Shown here piece after piece: positions 50,870-58,969 of a stretch of 64,000 nt of DNA (its first letter is position 1; the number at the start of each line of letters is the position of its first letter). The stretch is from Deltaproteobacteria bacterium (GTDB lineage: Bacteria > Myxococcota_A > Polyangia > Polyangiales > JADJMO01): positions 248,001 to 312,000 of the forward strand of contig JANYDK010000071.1 in NCBI GenBank assembly GCA_025363655.1, in the 5' to 3' direction. Both the position numbers and the translations under genes were made by a program. The notes beneath the pieces were generated by a model. The model was not told the origin of the DNA. It did no database searches and saw only the letters and a program-made list of their open reading frames with translations.

Positions 50870-51421
50870 TCACGCCGCCGCCCCCGTCGCCTGCCCTTCG
50901 GTCCACGGCTGCACGTCTTGCCGATCGTCCTGCGTCACCAACTCCGGCGTCGCGGCGCGCGCACGCATGCGGGCAGCGACTTGCCTCGCCGCCTGCTCCA
51001 GCTCGGTGATGACGAGGAGCGCATCGAGGACTGCGCCGAGGGCGCCGGTGCTGCGGGAGAGAGAGTCGACGAAGGGGATCTGCTGCAGCACCTTGCGGAA
51101 GGCGAAGCGACCGATCTTTTCGACGTCGAGGCCTTGCAAGAGTGCGCGCGGTGCGTCGAGCCCGATGGCGACACGGAGCACGCGAATCGAGTGGATCGAG
51201 GGGCAAAACTCGACCGAGGCGAGGACCTCGTGGAGGAGCGCGTCGGGGCACGTTCCTTCGTCGCGCGCGACCTTCTCGACGGCGGCCTTGGCGATGCCGG
51301 CGGCGATGCCGAAGGATGCGACGCTCGCGACCGCGCCCGGGACCACGAGATCTCCGAAATGGGCGGCGCCGGCGACGACGGCGGCGAGGGCAGCGTGGTG
51401 GGTGACGGCCACGACCTGCAA
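50870..51421 (-). CDS. hypothetical protein with hydrophobic N-terminus
   Basis: 183 residues if started at the TTG at 51421; a GTG at 51412 is also in frame. Residues about 1-45 are Ala/Val-rich and could be a hairpin of membrane helices. The remainder is helical and amphipathic with a Lys/Arg-rich middle (about 85-115) and an acidic tail. Two Cys occur at 58 and 73. No family is recognised; the composition looks like a small membrane-associated regulator or scaffold. It is flanked by the NlpC-like gene (convergent) and by 51422-51565, which holds no clear gene. Confidence 0.45.
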   Translation of the reverse strand: MQVVAVTHHAALAAVVAGAAHFGDLVVPGAVASVASFGIAAGIAKAAVEKVARDEGTCPDALLHEVLASVEFCPSIHSIRVLRVAIGLDAPRALLQGLDVEKIGRFAFRKVLQQIPFVDSLSRSTGALGAVLDALLVITELEQAARQVAARMRARAATPELVTQDDRQDVQPWTEGQATGAAA

Positions 51422-51565
51422 TGTGGAGGAGGCGTGTGGCGTCTTTGTGAACTACCGGCGACTTCGCGGCCAAGGTTGCGAGCCGTTTCGATGCCCCGAG
51501 GAGTCACCACCCCTTCGCGAAGACGTTGCGGGCGCCCGTGCGCGGCCGACGCTAGCACTACGAGC

Positions 51566-51787
51566 ATGGAAAACACGGCGATCCGCTGCGGCGCCTGCTC
51601 CTCGCTGACGATCTTCTCCACCGACGCCACCTACCCGCGACGGTGCGCCCGCTGCGCGCGCATCGTTCGTTCACTCCCGGCGGTCGACCTCGGCGTCGTT
51701 CGCCCCTCGGTCTCGGGCACCTTCCGACGCGAGTGGCAGGAATGGCAAGAATGGCAGGAATGGCAAGAACTGCAGGATCTAGCGTGA
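51566..51787 (+). CDS. small zinc-ribbon protein with Trp-Gln-Glu repeats
   Basis: 73 residues. Cys-Gly-Ala-Cys (8-11) and Cys-Ala-Arg-Cys (27-30) are set 16 residues apart, forming a rubredoxin-type or treble-clef zinc ribbon. A linker follows, then a four-fold Trp-Gln-Glu repeat encoded by 9-bp DNA units (51731-51775). Such small ribbons often bind nucleic acid or other proteins, but the function is not known. Its last nine bases overlap the 3' end of the C45 acyltransferase-like gene on the other strand. Confidence 0.6.
   Translation: MENTAIRCGACSSLTIFSTDATYPRRCARCARIVRSLPAVDLGVVRPSVSGTFRREWQEWQEWQEWQELQDLA
51731..51775 (+). repeat. five-copy 9-bp coding repeat (Glu-Trp-Gln)
   Basis: Units related to GAATGGCAA and GAATGGCAG occur five times in tandem with one or two substitutions, encoding the Glu-Trp-Gln tail of the zinc-ribbon protein. 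The same nonamer type (ATGGCAAGA) occurs twice at 27260. Confidence 0.85.
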
Positions 51788-53281
51788 GAGCTCGAGCTTT
51801 CGCAGCTCCCAGGCGCCGCTCGTGAGTAGCGGATCGGCCGGGAGGGTGACGAGCGCGGCGTCGTGATCGGTGCGCGGGTCGAAGCCGTCGGCGAGGAGGC
51901 GTGAGAGGTCGAAGCGCACGAAGCGGCCGAGCAGGTGCGGCGCCTCACTCACCCAGACCGTCTTCTGGGTGGCATCGAAGACGACGCCGTGGGTGGCGAT
52001 GAGCGCGTCGATGGCGCGTCGATCGCCGAGGGGGAGCGGCTTTCCCATCTCGTCATTTCGATCGCGGAGGAAGGCGATCATGTCGGCGACGCCGGGACCC
52101 GTCTCCATCGCGGCGAGGAGGGCGTCGGCCCTGGCGCGCCTCGGCAAGGTCGAGGTGTGGTCGCGGACCTCGCGATCGTGCGGATCGCCTGCGAGCGGGC
52201 CCTCGAAGTGGTTGGTGGTGGCGAGGCGCGTCTTCGAGCGACGAACGAACGCGGGTACGCCGGGCGCGCGCTCGACCACCGCGGTGTCCCCGCTCGGGTC
52301 GGTGACGATGACGAGGTGCGAGACGAGGACCTCGTGCGACGAGAGCACGCGCACGGCTTCTTCCGTGCTGTGAGCCGTGGCGAGCGCTTCACGGAGCGAG
52401 AAGGCGACGGGGATGCCTTCCGCGCGCGGCGTTCCTGCGCGGCCGCCGTGCACCACCATCGCCACGCCTTCGCGATTCATCCCGGAGACGACGCCGACGA
52501 AGCCGGGCCAGCCGATCGAAGCGAAGGGGATGCGCCCCGGTTCGCGCACCAGATAGACGACCTTGTCGCGATCGAGGCCCTCGGCCGTCTCCATGTCGAA
52601 CGCGCGCGCGAGGAGCACGTCGCCACGCGTCGGATCGATCGAGCGATCGACGTCGGGGCTGGCCTCACCGGTGGTCGCCGTGGTGCAGCCGATGAGCGGA
52701 CCCTTCTCGAACGAGAGCGCGATGTCGTAGACCGCGTAGAGGAAGACGAAGCGGTGGTAGCTGGGGAAGACGCCCTCGAACGGATCGGGCGCGAAACCTT
52801 GGGCGAGGCCGGCCAGCTCTTCGCGGTAGGGCGCGGGGATGCCTTGGTCGATCTTGCGGAAGCGCAGCCGCCCGAGATCCATGATCATCCAGCGCGCGGG
52901 GGCGAAGGGGACGGCCTTCTCGAAGCCCTGGTAGAGCTCGCGCTCGTCGGTGATCATCGGCCCGCGGAGGAGGCGCGAGATCGCCGCGCCGCGATCGACC
53001 GGCTCGCCGGCGAGGGACACCTCCCAGATCGCACCACGTCGGCGAATCCAGCTCTGATCGAGGATCGCGACGTCGCCGTCGAGGACGATCGGCGACGTCT
53101 TGGCGACGACGGCCGGCGGCTCGATCGTGGTCGCGGTCACGCAGACGAAGCGCGCGAGGCCGAGGACGACGAACACTCCGACGGCGACGTGCAGCGCCCG
53201 TCTCCCGCGCCGTCGCCATCGGTCACGGCGGTCACCGCGATCATCGCGAGTCGCGACGGCGGCAGGATCAGGAGAGCTCAC
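51779..53281 (-). CDS. membrane-anchored C45/AAT-type acyltransferase or hydrolase
   Basis: 500 residues from a GTG at 53281 that overlaps the end of the dehydrogenase gene by 14 bases. A basic leader with Arg-Arg-Arg precedes one membrane helix (about 31-50), so the enzyme is anchored with its bulk outside. The Ntn-hydrolase signature Ile-Gly-Cys-Thr-Thr-Ala appears with nucleophile C199. It is followed by Ala-Arg-Ala-Phe-Asp and Gly-Trp-Pro-Gly-Phe-Val-Gly-Val-Val-Ser-Gly-Met-Asn, typical of the acyl-CoA:6-aminopenicillanate acyltransferase/C45 family. These self-process at the Cys and cleave or transfer acyl-amide bonds. The substrate is unknown. Confidence 0.75.
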   Translation of the reverse strand: MSSPDPAAVATRDDRGDRRDRWRRRGRRALHVAVGVFVVLGLARFVCVTATTIEPPAVVAKTSPIVLDGDVAILDQSWIRRRGAIWEVSLAGEPVDRGAAISRLLRGPMITDERELYQGFEKAVPFAPARWMIMDLGRLRFRKIDQGIPAPYREELAGLAQGFAPDPFEGVFPSYHRFVFLYAVYDIALSFEKGPLIGCTTATTGEASPDVDRSIDPTRGDVLLARAFDMETAEGLDRDKVVYLVREPGRIPFASIGWPGFVGVVSGMNREGVAMVVHGGRAGTPRAEGIPVAFSLREALATAHSTEEAVRVLSSHEVLVSHLVIVTDPSGDTAVVERAPGVPAFVRRSKTRLATTNHFEGPLAGDPHDREVRDHTSTLPRRARADALLAAMETGPGVADMIAFLRDRNDEMGKPLPLGDRRAIDALIATHGVVFDATQKTVWVSEAPHLLGRFVRFDLSRLLADGFDPRTDHDAALVTLPADPLLTSGAWELRKLELSR

Positions 53282-54368
53282 GAGCGAGCTGCTCCAGCAC
53301 GTAGGCGCCGGTCGCGCGCGTGCCCAGCGTGCCTCCGACGTCTGGCGTGCACTGCTTCTCGCGGAGGGCCTTTCCGACGATGGCCTCGAGGCGCGCCTCC
53401 TCGTCGGGATAGCCGAGGTGCGAGAGGAGCATCCCGACGGTGAGGACCGTGGCGAGCGGGTTGGCCTTGTCTTGACCGGCGATGTCGGGCGCCGAGCCGT
53501 GCACCGGTTCGAAGAGACCGACGCGCGAGGCGCCACCTTCGGCGACGTGGATGCTGGCGCTGGCGGCGATGCCGAGCCCGCCATGAAGCGCCGCCGCGAG
53601 GTCGGTGACGATGTCGCCGAAGAGGTTGTTGGTGACGATCACCTGGAAACGCGAGGGATCTTGCAACAGATAAAGACACAATGCATCGACGTAGACGTGC
53701 TTGGCGACGATGTTCGGGTAGTCCTTGGCGACGAGCTGGAAGGTGCGCTGCCAGAGATCGCCAACCGCGCGCATGGCGTTCGACTTGTCGGCCATGTGCA
53801 CCGTCTTCTTGCCGTGGGTGCGTGCGTGCTCGAAGGCGGCGCGGATGATGCGCTCGACGCCTTTGCGCGTGTGCAGGTCTTCGTTGATCGCGACCTCGTC
53901 GGGCGTGCCCTTCTTGAAGTTGCCGCCCATGCCGACGTAGACGCCTTCGGTGTTCTCGCGGAAGACGACGAAGTCGACGTCGGCCTTGCCCTTGCCCTTG
54001 AGCGGCACGAGCGCGTCGTCGAGCGCTTTGCAGGGGCGGACGTTGGCGAAGAGATCGAGGCCGAAACGGAAGCCGAAGAGGATGTCGCGCGCGTGCTCGA
54101 GGCCAGGCACGCGGGGATCGCCGAGGGCGCCGAGGAGAATCGCGCCGCATCGATCGCGCACCTCCTCGAACACTTCCTTCGGGAGCGTGGTGCCGTCTCT
54201 CAGGTAACGATCGGCGCCGAGGTCGAGGTCCCAGAGCTCGAGGGGCCAGCCCTTCTTGTCCCGATAGAGCTCGAGCACGCGTCGACCGATGGCGGTGACC
54301 TCCGAGCCGATGCCGTCGCCGGGGAGGATGGCAATTTTGCGCGGGAGAGCGAGGCCAGGGTGCGTCAT
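53268..54368 (-). CDS. isocitrate/isopropylmalate dehydrogenase family enzyme
   Basis: 366 residues. Ile-Ala-Ile-Leu-Pro-Gly-Asp-Gly-Ile-Gly-Ser-Glu opens the fold. Arg-Glu-Asn-Thr-Glu-Gly-Val-Tyr near 135, the metal-binding Val-Thr-Asn-Asn-Leu-Phe-Gly-Asp-Ile-Val-Thr-Asp and the NAD-loop Pro-Val-His-Gly-Ser-Ala-Pro-Asp-Ile-Ala-Gly are intact. The region Asp-Leu-Phe-Ala-Asn-Val-Arg-Pro differs from classical LeuB. LeuB, homoisocitrate, tartrate or related decarboxylating dehydrogenase activity all remain possible. It sits 13 bases after the acyl-CoA dehydrogenase-like gene and overlaps the acyltransferase, with no leuACD beside it. That argues against ordinary leucine synthesis. Confidence 0.82.
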   Translation of the reverse strand: MTHPGLALPRKIAILPGDGIGSEVTAIGRRVLELYRDKKGWPLELWDLDLGADRYLRDGTTLPKEVFEEVRDRCGAILLGALGDPRVPGLEHARDILFGFRFGLDLFANVRPCKALDDALVPLKGKGKADVDFVVFRENTEGVYVGMGGNFKKGTPDEVAINEDLHTRKGVERIIRAAFEHARTHGKKTVHMADKSNAMRAVGDLWQRTFQLVAKDYPNIVAKHVYVDALCLYLLQDPSRFQVIVTNNLFGDIVTDLAAALHGGLGIAASASIHVAEGGASRVGLFEPVHGSAPDIAGQDKANPLATVLTVGMLLSHLGYPDEEARLEAIVGKALREKQCTPDVGGTLGTRATGAYVLEQLARELS

Positions 54369-54381
54369 GCGAGGCGCGACC

Positions 54382-55356
54382 CTAGATGCGCGGGGAGGCG
54401 CGGTCCACAGCGAGCGCGCGCCACGCCGCGTCGAGACGTTCGGCGCGAGCGCGACCGGCGATTCCGAGGAGCGGGCGGTCGCGGAGGAAGCGCGTGCGTT
54501 CTTGGTCGTCGCTCTCCTTCGCCTCATTCGCGAGATTCGCGAGATTCGTAACGGGGGTCGCGAAGAGCGAATCGCACTCGGCGAGCACGCGTGTCGTCGC
54601 CGCCAAGGTTCCGCCGACCGCGACGTGAATCGACGGATCGCGCGCATCTTCGGCGGCGAGCGCGCAGACCGAGACCAGCGTCTGCACGAGCGCTTCGAGC
54701 AGGGTGCGCGGCCACTCGCGACGACGAGCGAGGGCGACGAGGTGACCGAGGAGCGCCGCGTGCACGTGCAGATCTTCGACCGTGCGGAACGGCTTCACAT
54801 AACTACTGTATCCATCTCCTGGGAGCACGTTTTCCGGCGCGATCGGCACGTCGTCGAAGCGCAGCTCGGCGTGCGGGATCTCCGGGATGAACGGCGTCTC
54901 CGGCATCGTGACGACGTGCAGCCTCTCGCCAGCATCTGCGCGTGACACCGCCACGAGGCGCAACTGCGGACGTCCGGCGGCTTCATCGTCGCCGGTCTTC
55001 GCGACCACCAAGAGCACGTCGGCCATCGGCGCCATCGTCGACCAGCGCTTCTCGCCACTGAGGACGCCGTCGCGCAGCGTCGTCGCGATCGCCCGCGGGT
55101 GAGCTCCCGTGGCTTCGGTCGCGCAGAGGCAGGCGATGGCGCCGGCCTTCAGCGTCGGCAAGAGGGCGCGCAACGCCGCTTGGTAGCCCGCGGCGAAGGC
55201 GAATCCGATGCGATCGGCTTCGAAGCCCGAACGCGCCGCGGCCTGCGCCGTCGCCATGCTCGGCTCGAGCCGGAACCGCGCACGCCATGCGGCGAAAGTG
55301 TCGGTCGCGTGCGGCGAAGGATCGCGCGTCAACAAGTCATGAAGGAGGTGGCGCAC
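54382..55356 (-). CDS. acyl-CoA dehydrogenase-like protein, shortened
   Basis: 324 residues from the GTG at 55356. The central beta domain is recognisable: Cys-Leu-Cys-Ala-Thr-Glu-Ala-Thr-Gly-Ala-His and Gly-Glu-Lys-Arg-Trp-Ser-Thr-Met-Ala-Pro. It is followed by Leu-Arg-Phe-Asp-Asp-Val-Pro-Ile near 185. The N-terminal alpha domain is much shorter than in true acyl-CoA dehydrogenases (usual total about 380), and the catalytic glutamate cannot be placed with confidence. It may bind FAD but act on an unusual substrate, or be inactive. It is first in a minus-strand operon with the two genes that follow. Confidence 0.7.
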   Translation of the reverse strand: MRHLLHDLLTRDPSPHATDTFAAWRARFRLEPSMATAQAAARSGFEADRIGFAFAAGYQAALRALLPTLKAGAIACLCATEATGAHPRAIATTLRDGVLSGEKRWSTMAPMADVLLVVAKTGDDEAAGRPQLRLVAVSRADAGERLHVVTMPETPFIPEIPHAELRFDDVPIAPENVLPGDGYSSYVKPFRTVEDLHVHAALLGHLVALARRREWPRTLLEALVQTLVSVCALAAEDARDPSIHVAVGGTLAATTRVLAECDSLFATPVTNLANLANEAKESDDQERTRFLRDRPLLGIAGRARAERLDAAWRALAVDRASPRI

Positions 55357-55466
55357 CGCGGCAGTCTCGCATGTCGGCGGATCTTTGCGACGCCGGACAC
55401 CACGCCCAGGACGGTTCGAGGGTCGGGGATTTCCCGAAGCCCACGGAGTGCTAGGCCTTCGCCCGC

Positions 55467-56969
55467 ATGTCACTCGTCCGCGCCCTCGGTACGCTCTCGC
55501 TTCTCACGCTCACGTTCGTCGCCTGTGGTGGCAGCAGCGCCGGCAACGACGCGCCCGTCGTCGACAGCGGCCCCTCGATCGACGACGCCGGCGCCGATGT
55601 CGCCGACACCACGCCGCTCCCTCCGCAGACGCTCACCGTCGACAGCGTCTCGGTGCTCCAGGGCGTGACCGTGCCGATCGTCCGCGCGGGCGAGCTCGTG
55701 CTCGACACCGATCGCCTCGCGCCCGTCGTCGTCGGTCGCGAGGCGCTGGTGCGGGTCTTCGCGCAGCCGGGCCCTGGTTGGAAGCTGCGCAACGTCATCG
55801 GTCGTCTCGAGCTCACCACCAAGGGCAAACCGGTGTGGTCGCTCGAGGTCACGCGTCGTCTCGGCACCTCGAAGTACGACGAAGGCAAGCTCGAGAGCAC
55901 GTGGAACTTCGACGTGCCGGCGGGCACCCTCGCCGCCACCACCAGCTTCTCGGTCTCGTTCCGCGACGCCGACACGAGGTACGCGCGCTTCCCCGAGGGC
56001 GACGCCGTCACGCCCCTCGCGGCGCTCGGAAGTGGCGAGCAGCTGACGGTGCGCATCGTCCCGGTGCGCCTCGACGGACGGCTCCCCGATGTCTCGAGCG
56101 AAGCGCTCAAGCTCTACCAGGACACGCTCTACGCGCTCTACCCGACCACCAAGGTCGTCGTCGACGTGCGCACCGAGCCCTACGATTGGACGAGTGAGGT
56201 CACCGCCGACGGCAACGGGTGGGGCGAGCTCCTCGACGCAGTGGTGACGCTTCGGCAGACCGACGCCGTCGCCGACAACGTCTACTACTACGCAGCGTTC
56301 AAGCCCGCCGACAGCCTCTGGAAATACTGCGGCGCCGGCTGCGTGCTCGGGCTCTCGGGGCTCATCACCAACCCGTCCGATGCGTTCGGTCGCGCCTCGA
56401 TCGGCGTCGGCTTCGGCGACGATCAAAGCGCCGAGACGCTCGCCCACGAGCTCGGTCATGCCCACGGTCGCGCACACGCCCCCTGCGGCCCGGTCGCCGG
56501 ACCCGACACGAAATTCCCCTACGCGCGCGGCGGCATCGGCTCCTACGGATGGGACGTCTTGCAACACGTCCTCGTCAGCCCGGCCGATGCCACCGACATG
56601 ATGGGCTACTGCAACCCGACGTGGATCTCCGACTACAACTTCGGAAAGATCGCGGTGCGCATGCGTGCGGTGAAAGATCGTCCGTCGACGATGTCGCACA
56701 CCACGCCGGTCACCTATCGCTTCGTCCGCGTCGCCGGCGACGGCTCGATGACCTGGGGTCGCACGGTGACGACGCGCACCACGGTCGCCGGCGAGCCGGT
56801 GTCGCTCAGCGTCCGCGATGCTTCGGGCGCAGAGACGAAGGCCGTGGCGCACTACTATCCATACGGTGATTTGCCGGGTGGATTCATGGTGGTGCCCATC
56901 GGCGCAACGGTGCCGGTGCGGCTGACGCTCGATCGTCCACTGCTCGGCAGCGCCACCGTGCTCGAGTAA
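55467..56969 (+). CDS. metzincin-type (M66-like) lipoprotein metalloprotease
   Basis: 500 residues. The signal ends Phe-Val-Ala-Cys (C20) with an Asp/Ala linker to about 50. A beta domain (about 55-200) leads to the protease: H327-E328-Leu-Gly-H331 with G334 and H337, the HExxHxxGxxH metzincin zinc site. A Met-turn (Asp-Met-Met-Gly-Tyr-Cys, 377-382) follows. This resembles the M66/StcE group or related secreted proteases that cut glycoproteins. A C-terminal beta domain (about 400-500) may bind substrate. Being a lipoprotein it acts on the cell surface or in the periplasm. It diverges from the acyl-CoA dehydrogenase-like operon. Confidence 0.85.
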   Translation: MSLVRALGTLSLLTLTFVACGGSSAGNDAPVVDSGPSIDDAGADVADTTPLPPQTLTVDSVSVLQGVTVPIVRAGELVLDTDRLAPVVVGREALVRVFAQPGPGWKLRNVIGRLELTTKGKPVWSLEVTRRLGTSKYDEGKLESTWNFDVPAGTLAATTSFSVSFRDADTRYARFPEGDAVTPLAALGSGEQLTVRIVPVRLDGRLPDVSSEALKLYQDTLYALYPTTKVVVDVRTEPYDWTSEVTADGNGWGELLDAVVTLRQTDAVADNVYYYAAFKPADSLWKYCGAGCVLGLSGLITNPSDAFGRASIGVGFGDDQSAETLAHELGHAHGRAHAPCGPVAGPDTKFPYARGGIGSYGWDVLQHVLVSPADATDMMGYCNPTWISDYNFGKIAVRMRAVKDRPSTMSHTTPVTYRFVRVAGDGSMTWGRTVTTRTTVAGEPVSLSVRDASGAETKAVAHYYPYGDLPGGFMVVPIGATVPVRLTLDRPLLGSATVLE

Positions 56970-56980
56970 CTCTCACTCGC

Positions 56981-58312
56981 TCACTCGGCGTCGAACGTCT
57001 CGAGCTCTTCGAGCTTTTCGAGCGCTGCATCGACGCGCTTCTCGGCCTCGCCGCGCGCCCAAGTGCCGACGATCGCGTAGAGGGCGACGACGACGGCGGC
57101 GATCGCGATCACGCGAGGGTTCGAGCTTCGGAAGTTCGGCAGCGCTGGCTTCGAATATGCGGGCGTGACCCCGGCGGCTTGCAATCGATCCCATAGGTTC
57201 GGGTGGGTGCCGGCGGTGGCGAGCACGGCCGGCACGAGGTTGGTCGTGTAGATGCGTTCGAGCGCACGTCCATAGACGGCGCCGTCTTCTCCGTGCTCGC
57301 CGTGAGCGACGCGATCGGCACGCGCTTCGAGCCGTCGCGACCAGGCGGCGAAGCCTCGCGCGAGGACGAAGAAGGCGACGAACGCGAGGGCCGGACCGAG
57401 GGGACCGAGGGCGTGGTACGCCGGCGCAATCAGCACGATTGGCAGCAAAACAAGACCTTTCAGCACACGAGCGGCGATCACCAGCGGTCCCTCCGCGACG
57501 TGTCCGAGCTCGTGCGCCGTGATGGCGGCAATCTCTTCGGGCTCGAGGCTCGTCAGCAGCTCTTCGGTGAAGACGAGCATGCGCGCGGGGGGGATCGCGT
57601 ACGCGTTGGAGAGGGGCACGCCGCCCGTGGGGAAGACGAGCACGTCGCGGGGATGAATGCCGGTCTGCTCGGCGACCGCGTCGACGATCGCCCGCAGCTC
57701 GGGGCTCGCCGGCCGGAGGATGCCGAGGCCGCCCGCGAGGAGCCAGAGCGCGCCAGCGTGCGCGGCGAGGAGGCCAGCGGCGACGATCGCGAGATGCACG
57801 AGCGCAGCTCGATCGAAGTGCGTCGGCATCGTCGCCGCGCCCCACCCGAGGAGCACGAACATCGGCGCGCCGAGGAAGAGCCAACGCGCAGTGAACGACG
57901 TCCAGGCACCCATCGAGATCGTTCGATCGTGCAGCGCGCTCATGAAGCGTCGTCGATGACGATCGGCGATCGACGATGCGGCGAGGCCCGCGCCGAGTGC
58001 GACGATCACTCGTATTTCAGGGCCGAAAATGAAGGCCTCGAGCCAGACGAAGAGCGTGGCAACGATGCCGACGTAGAGGACGATGAAGCGAAACGCCTTG
58101 CGCGCGCCGAGGCTTCGCCTCGCACGTTCGGTCCAGTGTGCATCGGGCGGCGCGAGGTCGCGTCGCGAGAGGACGAAGAGCAACAGGCCGACGAGCTCAC
58201 CGACGATCGCCGAAAAAGGAATGGCGAGGAGCGCACCGAGCCGAACCGCGCGCGGCACGAAAGGAAGCAGCGCGTCGGGCAGCGAGGGGAAGGGCACGCG
58301 TTGCACCCCCAT
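56981..58312 (-). CDS. M48-family membrane metalloprotease
   Basis: 443 residues with about six membrane helices (25-48, 76-96, 100-115, 145-162, 170-195, and later 285-325), plus one near the C-terminus. The zinc site is H267-E268-Leu-Gly-H271 with E329 as third ligand, preceded by Asn-Ala-Tyr-Ala-Ile-Pro-Pro, a typical M48 motif (HtpX/Ste24-like). It degrades misfolded membrane proteins or processes envelope proteins. A polar segment after E329 (His-Gly-Glu-His-Gly-Glu) is an addition. It converges with the metzincin gene and is divergent from the GST gene. Confidence 0.85.
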   Translation of the reverse strand: MGVQRVPFPSLPDALLPFVPRAVRLGALLAIPFSAIVGELVGLLLFVLSRRDLAPPDAHWTERARRSLGARKAFRFIVLYVGIVATLFVWLEAFIFGPEIRVIVALGAGLAASSIADRHRRRFMSALHDRTISMGAWTSFTARWLFLGAPMFVLLGWGAATMPTHFDRAALVHLAIVAAGLLAAHAGALWLLAGGLGILRPASPELRAIVDAVAEQTGIHPRDVLVFPTGGVPLSNAYAIPPARMLVFTEELLTSLEPEEIAAITAHELGHVAEGPLVIAARVLKGLVLLPIVLIAPAYHALGPLGPALAFVAFFVLARGFAAWSRRLEARADRVAHGEHGEDGAVYGRALERIYTTNLVPAVLATAGTHPNLWDRLQAAGVTPAYSKPALPNFRSSNPRVIAIAAVVVALYAIVGTWARGEAEKRVDAALEKLEELETFDAE

Positions 58313-58335
58313 TGCTGCGTGCTACCCGGGAGTCC

Positions 58336-58944
58336 ATGACCATCACCCTCTATGGTTCGGGACCGTCGCGTTGGGTTCGCCCGTATTGGACGCTTCGCGA
58401 GCTCGGAATTCCTTTCGAGGCCAAGCAGGTGAGCGTGCGCAAGGGCGAGAATCGTTCGCCCGAGTTTCTCGCGGTCAATCCGTTCGGCAAGCTGCCGGCG
58501 CTCGTCGACGGCGATTTCACCCTCCTCGAGTCGGCGGCGATTTGCACGTACCTCGCCGACAAACATCCCGAGAAGGGCCTCGCGCCGAAGCCGGGGACGC
58601 GCGATCGCGCAATGCACGATCAGTGGGTCAGCTTCGCGATCAGCGAGCTCGAGCAACCGCTCTGGCGCATCACCAAGCACTCCTTCGGCTACCCCGCCGA
58701 GAAGCGATCGACCGCGGAAATCGCGCTCGCGCAGGAAGACTTCCACAAGACGGCGACGACCTTCGAGCCGTACGTGAAGGGCGATCACCTCGTCGGGGGC
58801 GTCTTCTCGACGGCCGACATCATCACGGTCTACGCGCTCAAGTGGGCCGACATGTTCGGGCTCCTCGGCGAGCACGTCGGGCTCAAGGCGTACCTCGACA
58901 AGCACATGGCGCGGCCCACATTCCCGCACGAGCTCTACGGCTGA
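58336..58944 (+). CDS. glutathione S-transferase
   Basis: 202 residues from the ATG at 58336; a longer frame upstream is a shadow. The N-terminal thioredoxin-like domain has Leu-Tyr-Gly-Ser-Gly-Pro-Ser and the glutathione-binding Phe-Gly-Lys-Leu-Pro-Ala-Leu and Glu-Ser-Ala-Ala-Ile (about 50-70). The C-terminal domain (about 85-200) is helical. Whether a Ser, Cys or Tyr activates glutathione cannot be set firmly. The length is normal for small bacterial GSTs. It conjugates or reduces electrophiles; no substrate is implied by its neighbours. Confidence 0.88.
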   Translation: MTITLYGSGPSRWVRPYWTLRELGIPFEAKQVSVRKGENRSPEFLAVNPFGKLPALVDGDFTLLESAAICTYLADKHPEKGLAPKPGTRDRAMHDQWVSFAISELEQPLWRITKHSFGYPAEKRSTAEIALAQEDFHKTATTFEPYVKGDHLVGGVFSTADIITVYALKWADMFGLLGEHVGLKAYLDKHMARPTFPHELYG

Positions 58945-58969
58945 TTCGTCCTTCGAGAGGTCCAAGATC

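Noticed and set aside
53268-54368. Naming the dehydrogenase LeuB
   Set aside because: Family motifs are clear, but the substrate-region residues and context do not separate isopropylmalate from related substrates.
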